From contig SCVQ01000440.1 in NCBI GenBank assembly GCA_004296865.1, positions 1 to 17,180 on the forward strand: a stretch of 17,180 nt of DNA, read 5' to 3'. The notes under the pieces are model-generated. The model worked only from the letters and a program-made list of their open reading frames with translations. It searched no databases and was not told the origin of the DNA. The stretch comes from Nitrospirota bacterium (GTDB lineage Bacteria; Nitrospirota; Nitrospiria; Nitrospirales; Nitrospiraceae). A program made the translations under genes and the position numbers. Shown here one piece after another: positions 15,135 through 17,180 of the stretch; within the stretch, counting starts at the first letter, position 1; the number at the start of each line of letters is the position of its first letter.

Positions 15135-15143
15135 GGACGAATT

Positions 15144-15608
15144 TTACCCGCGCTTCTGATACGTCCCCATCAACTGCGCCTCGCCGATGACGTAGCCCTT
15201 CATTGCCGCTTCGAGCTTTGCCTTGGTCGGCTGCTTCAGGTCCGGCAGCATGGTGTCCAGCGCGTAGAGCTTATGGAAGTAGCGGTGGCGGCCGATCGGC
15301 GGGCACGGTCCGCCGTAGCCAGTTCGCTTCCAGTTATTCACACCTTCCTTCGTTTCGGCGGGCAGCACCTTCACGCCTTCCGGCAGCCCGCCATTCGTGG
15401 CCGGCAGGTTATAGAGAACCCAGTGCACCCAGGTCATTTTCGGCGCGGCCGGGTCCGGGGCATCCGGGTCATCGACAATCAGCGCCAGGCTCTTGGTGCC
15501 CGCCGGGAGATCCGACCACGCCAGCGGCGGTGAAATGTCCTTGCCCTCGCAGGTATACAATGCCGGAATCGCTCCCTGGTTGCTGAACGCCATCGAGCTG
15601 ATGCGCAT
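15144..15608 (-). CDS. Cytoplasmic PEBP/YbhB-YbcL family protein
   Basis: A 154-residue PEBP-family protein without a signal peptide, the same fold as its exported neighbour. Motifs: AIPALYTCEGKDISPPLAW (13-31), LIVDDPDAPDP (42-52), [32 protein letters not shown] and the C-terminal LMGTYQKRG. The length and N-terminus (MRISSMAFSNQGAIPALYTC) match the standard bacterial YbhB form, which fixes the start at 15608; AGGAGGG lies just upstream. The biochemical role is unknown. It follows pmbA by 48 nt in the same direction and is probably co-transcribed with tldD and pmbA. A TldD/PmbA-like tail follows immediately after its stop, in the same frame. Confidence 0.9.
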   Translation of the reverse strand: MRISSMAFSNQGAIPALYTCEGKDISPPLAWSDLPAGTKSLALIVDDPDAPDPAAPKMTWVHWVLYNLPATNGGLPEGVKVLPAETKEGVNNWKRTGYGGPCPPIGRHRYFHKLYALDTMLPDLKQPTKAKLEAAMKGYVIGEAQLMGTYQKRG

Positions 15609-15656
15609 GTGCCCTCCTCGCGAGCCAAGGCGGCCGCTGCGGTTATGGCGGCTGTG

Positions 15657-17027
15657 TCAGTTGCCGGCGATCGTCATCTCGCGGACTTTGACCGTGGGGC
15701 TGGTGATACGCCCGCGGAACTCCAGGTCGTTGCCCACCAACTCGATGTCGGCGAACATCTGGTTCAGATTACCGGCAATCGTGATTTCCTCCACGGGATA
15801 GGCCAACTCGCCGTTCTCAATCCAAAACCCGGCAGCCCCGCGCGAATAGTCGCCCGTCACCATGTTCACGCCGAACCCGATCAACTCGGTGACATAGAGC
15901 CCTTCGCGGACGGATCGGATGATCTCAGCGGGAGTGGACGAGCCAGGCGCCAAATAAAAATTGGTCGGCCCCACCGAGGGGCCCTCACCCACGCCGCGGG
16001 ATGCATTGCCGGTCGAAGGCAGCCCCAGCTTTCGTCCCGAATACGTGTCCAGCAAATAACTGGTCAGCAAGCCCCGCTCGACCACCGTGGTCTTGCCCGT
16101 CGCCAGCCCCTCCCCGTCGAACGGCCGCGACCCCAAGCCGCCAGCCATGCGGCCGTCATCATAGATCGTCACCCAGGCCGGCGCCAACTGCTTGCCGAGT
16201 TGCCCGATCAGAAAGGACGTTCCCTTGTACAACGCATACCCGGAGACCGCCCCGCAGAGATGCCCTAGGAGGCTGTTCGCCGTCTCCTGGTCGAAGATCA
16301 CCGGGGCTCGTGTGGTGGAAATTTTTCTAGCCCCCAGGCGACGCAACGTGCGCCGTGCCGCCTCCTGCCCGACCGACTCCGGACTGGCCAGACGCCCAAA
16401 CTTGCGCTGGATGGCATACCAGGAATCCCGCTGCATGCCGCCGGTGTCCGGCTCGGTGGCAATCGGCGAGACGGAGACGGAAAAGCTGGAACTGCGGTAT
16501 TCACCCATAAAGCCATGGCTGTTCCCCAGTACGACCCGACCGCTCGAGGAGTTGAACTCGGCCCCCTCGGAATTGGTGATCCTGGGATCTTCGGCCAGCG
16601 CGGCGGCCTCGGTACGCTGCGCCAACTCGATCTGTTGTTCGGTCGCCAGTTCGGTGCCGTCATAGAGGTCAAGGTCCGGAATGTCGCTGGCCATCAGGTC
16701 CCTGGCCGGCAACCCGGAGACCTCGTCCTCCGCCACAGCAGCCGCCAGGGTGCAGGTGTCCGACACCAGGCGATCCAACGATTCCTGCGAAAAGTCCGAC
16801 GTCGCGGCGCTGGCGGAGCGCTTGCCCAAGAACACCCGGAGCCCCAACCGCTTCTCCCTCGCCTTCGTCAGCCGGTCCACGGCGGACAGCCGCACTTGGA
16901 CCGAGAAGTTCCGGCCGTCGGCCACCACCACATCGGCCTCGCTGGCCCCGTGTTGTTTGGCGCGCGCCAGCATGTCGGCCGCCAATTGCCGATAACTCTG
17001 CTCTATCACCACGTCCTTGTCCGGCAT
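15657..17027 (-). CDS. pmbA: TldE/PmbA family metalloprotease subunit
   Basis: A 456-residue TldE (PmbA) homologue. TldD and TldE form a heterodimeric peptidase that unfolds and cuts small proteins and peptides, such as microcin B17 precursor and the antitoxin CcdA in E. coli. In known pairs the zinc-binding HExxxH is in TldD, and I find none here, which fits TldE. Features: ADVVVADGRNFSVQVRLSAV near residues 31-50, SSFSVSVSPIA, TTRAPVIFDQETANSLLGHL, IYDDGRMAGGLGSRPFDGEG, TSYLLDTYSGRKLGLPSTGN, GVNMVTGDYSRGAAGFWIEN and the C-terminal SPTVKVREMTIAGN. Length is close to E. coli PmbA (450). GGAGAATC precedes ATG 17027, and the tldD stop is only 12 nt upstream, so the pair is translationally linked. 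It is cytoplasmic. The substrate peptide is not evident in the window. Confidence 0.92.
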   Translation of the reverse strand: MPDKDVVIEQSYRQLAADMLARAKQHGASEADVVVADGRNFSVQVRLSAVDRLTKAREKRLGLRVFLGKRSASAATSDFSQESLDRLVSDTCTLAAAVAEDEVSGLPARDLMASDIPDLDLYDGTELATEQQIELAQRTEAAALAEDPRITNSEGAEFNSSSGRVVLGNSHGFMGEYRSSSFSVSVSPIATEPDTGGMQRDSWYAIQRKFGRLASPESVGQEAARRTLRRLGARKISTTRAPVIFDQETANSLLGHLCGAVSGYALYKGTSFLIGQLGKQLAPAWVTIYDDGRMAGGLGSRPFDGEGLATGKTTVVERGLLTSYLLDTYSGRKLGLPSTGNASRGVGEGPSVGPTNFYLAPGSSTPAEIIRSVREGLYVTELIGFGVNMVTGDYSRGAAGFWIENGELAYPVEEITIAGNLNQMFADIELVGNDLEFRGRITSPTVKVREMTIAGN

Positions 17028-17039
17028 GATTCTCCGTCT

Positions 17040-17180
17040 CTAGCCCTGCGTCCCACCCACGGTGATCTCATTGATCTTGATCGTGGGCAACCCAACCCCG
17101 ACCGGAACGGACTGGCCGTCCTTCCCGCAGGTCCCGATCCCTTCGTCCAGCTTCAGGTCATGTCCGACCATCGAGACTTT
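17040..17180 (-). CDS. tldD: TldD metalloprotease subunit (partial, C-terminal 46 residues)
   Basis: Only the 3' end is in the window. It reads [20 protein letters not shown], continues [20 protein letters not shown] and ends VGGTQG before TAG. The [15 protein letters not shown] segment is characteristic of TldD rather than TldE. The gene lies 12 nt upstream of pmbA, the usual partner order. The catalytic zinc motif would lie outside the window. The promoter of the whole minus-strand cluster is probably upstream of this gene, beyond the right edge. Confidence 0.88.
   Translation of the reverse strand, partial: KVSMVGHDLKLDEGIGTCGKDGQSVPVGVGLPTIKINEITVGGTQG

Noticed and set aside
1..17180. 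CRISPR array, tRNA, rRNA, IS element, attachment site or integrative element.
   Set aside because: No regularly spaced repeats, cloverleaf-like genes, transposase or integrase reading frames, or terminal repeats were seen.

Overview
The window looks like a chromosomal stretch of a GC-rich bacterium, most likely a Nitrospira-like member of the Nitrospirota. That placement is an inference from the gene repertoire: an adenosylcobalamin-dependent ribonucleotide reductase, HpnD/HpnE squalene synthesis, a dihydroneopterin aldolase fused to a methyltransferase, a solo MEMO protein, and TldD/PmbA next to two PEBP proteins. There are no tRNA or rRNA genes, CRISPR arrays, insertion sequences or phage genes. 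No gene-free stretch exceeds 300 bases; the longest is 3414-3636.

Layout. At the left edge lies the start of moaC (minus strand), driven by a good sigma70-type promoter. Divergent from it are folB fused to a class I methyltransferase and, overlapping it by 8 nt, a PHP phosphoesterase of the RNase AM type. On the minus strand follow an unrecognised acidic protein (2400-3413) and a YjbQ-family protein. Facing away are nrdJ (class II ribonucleotide reductase) and, past an imperfect inverted repeat, a MEMO-like gene and a bitopic SH3-domain gene.

From 7972 to 11874 runs a tight operon: HAD phosphatase, cobalamin-binding-type substrate-binding protein with no signal peptide, hpnD, hpnE. The junctions are ATGA, ATGA and 17 nt. 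It makes squalene for hopanoids, although hpnC is not next to it. After it comes a periplasmic HtrA-type protease whose reading frame is broken by one base between the protease and PDZ domains, then a type-4 uracil-DNA glycosylase with a strong promoter and a possible sliding-clamp-binding tail.

The right end is a minus-strand cluster read tldD (partial), pmbA, cytoplasmic PEBP, exported PEBP, unknown 151-residue protein. Between the two PEBP genes lies an orphan copy of the last ~16 codons of a TldD/PmbA-type gene. This is the clearest trace of past rearrangement in the window: a lost third paralogue, or a tandem duplication of the pmbA-PEBP unit followed by deletion.

No obviously new multi-gene system such as a defence island or RiPP cassette was found. 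The most interesting items are the orphan pmbA tail, the folB-methyltransferase fusion, the signal-less cobalamin-binding-type protein inside the squalene operon, and the clamp-like tail on the glycosylase.
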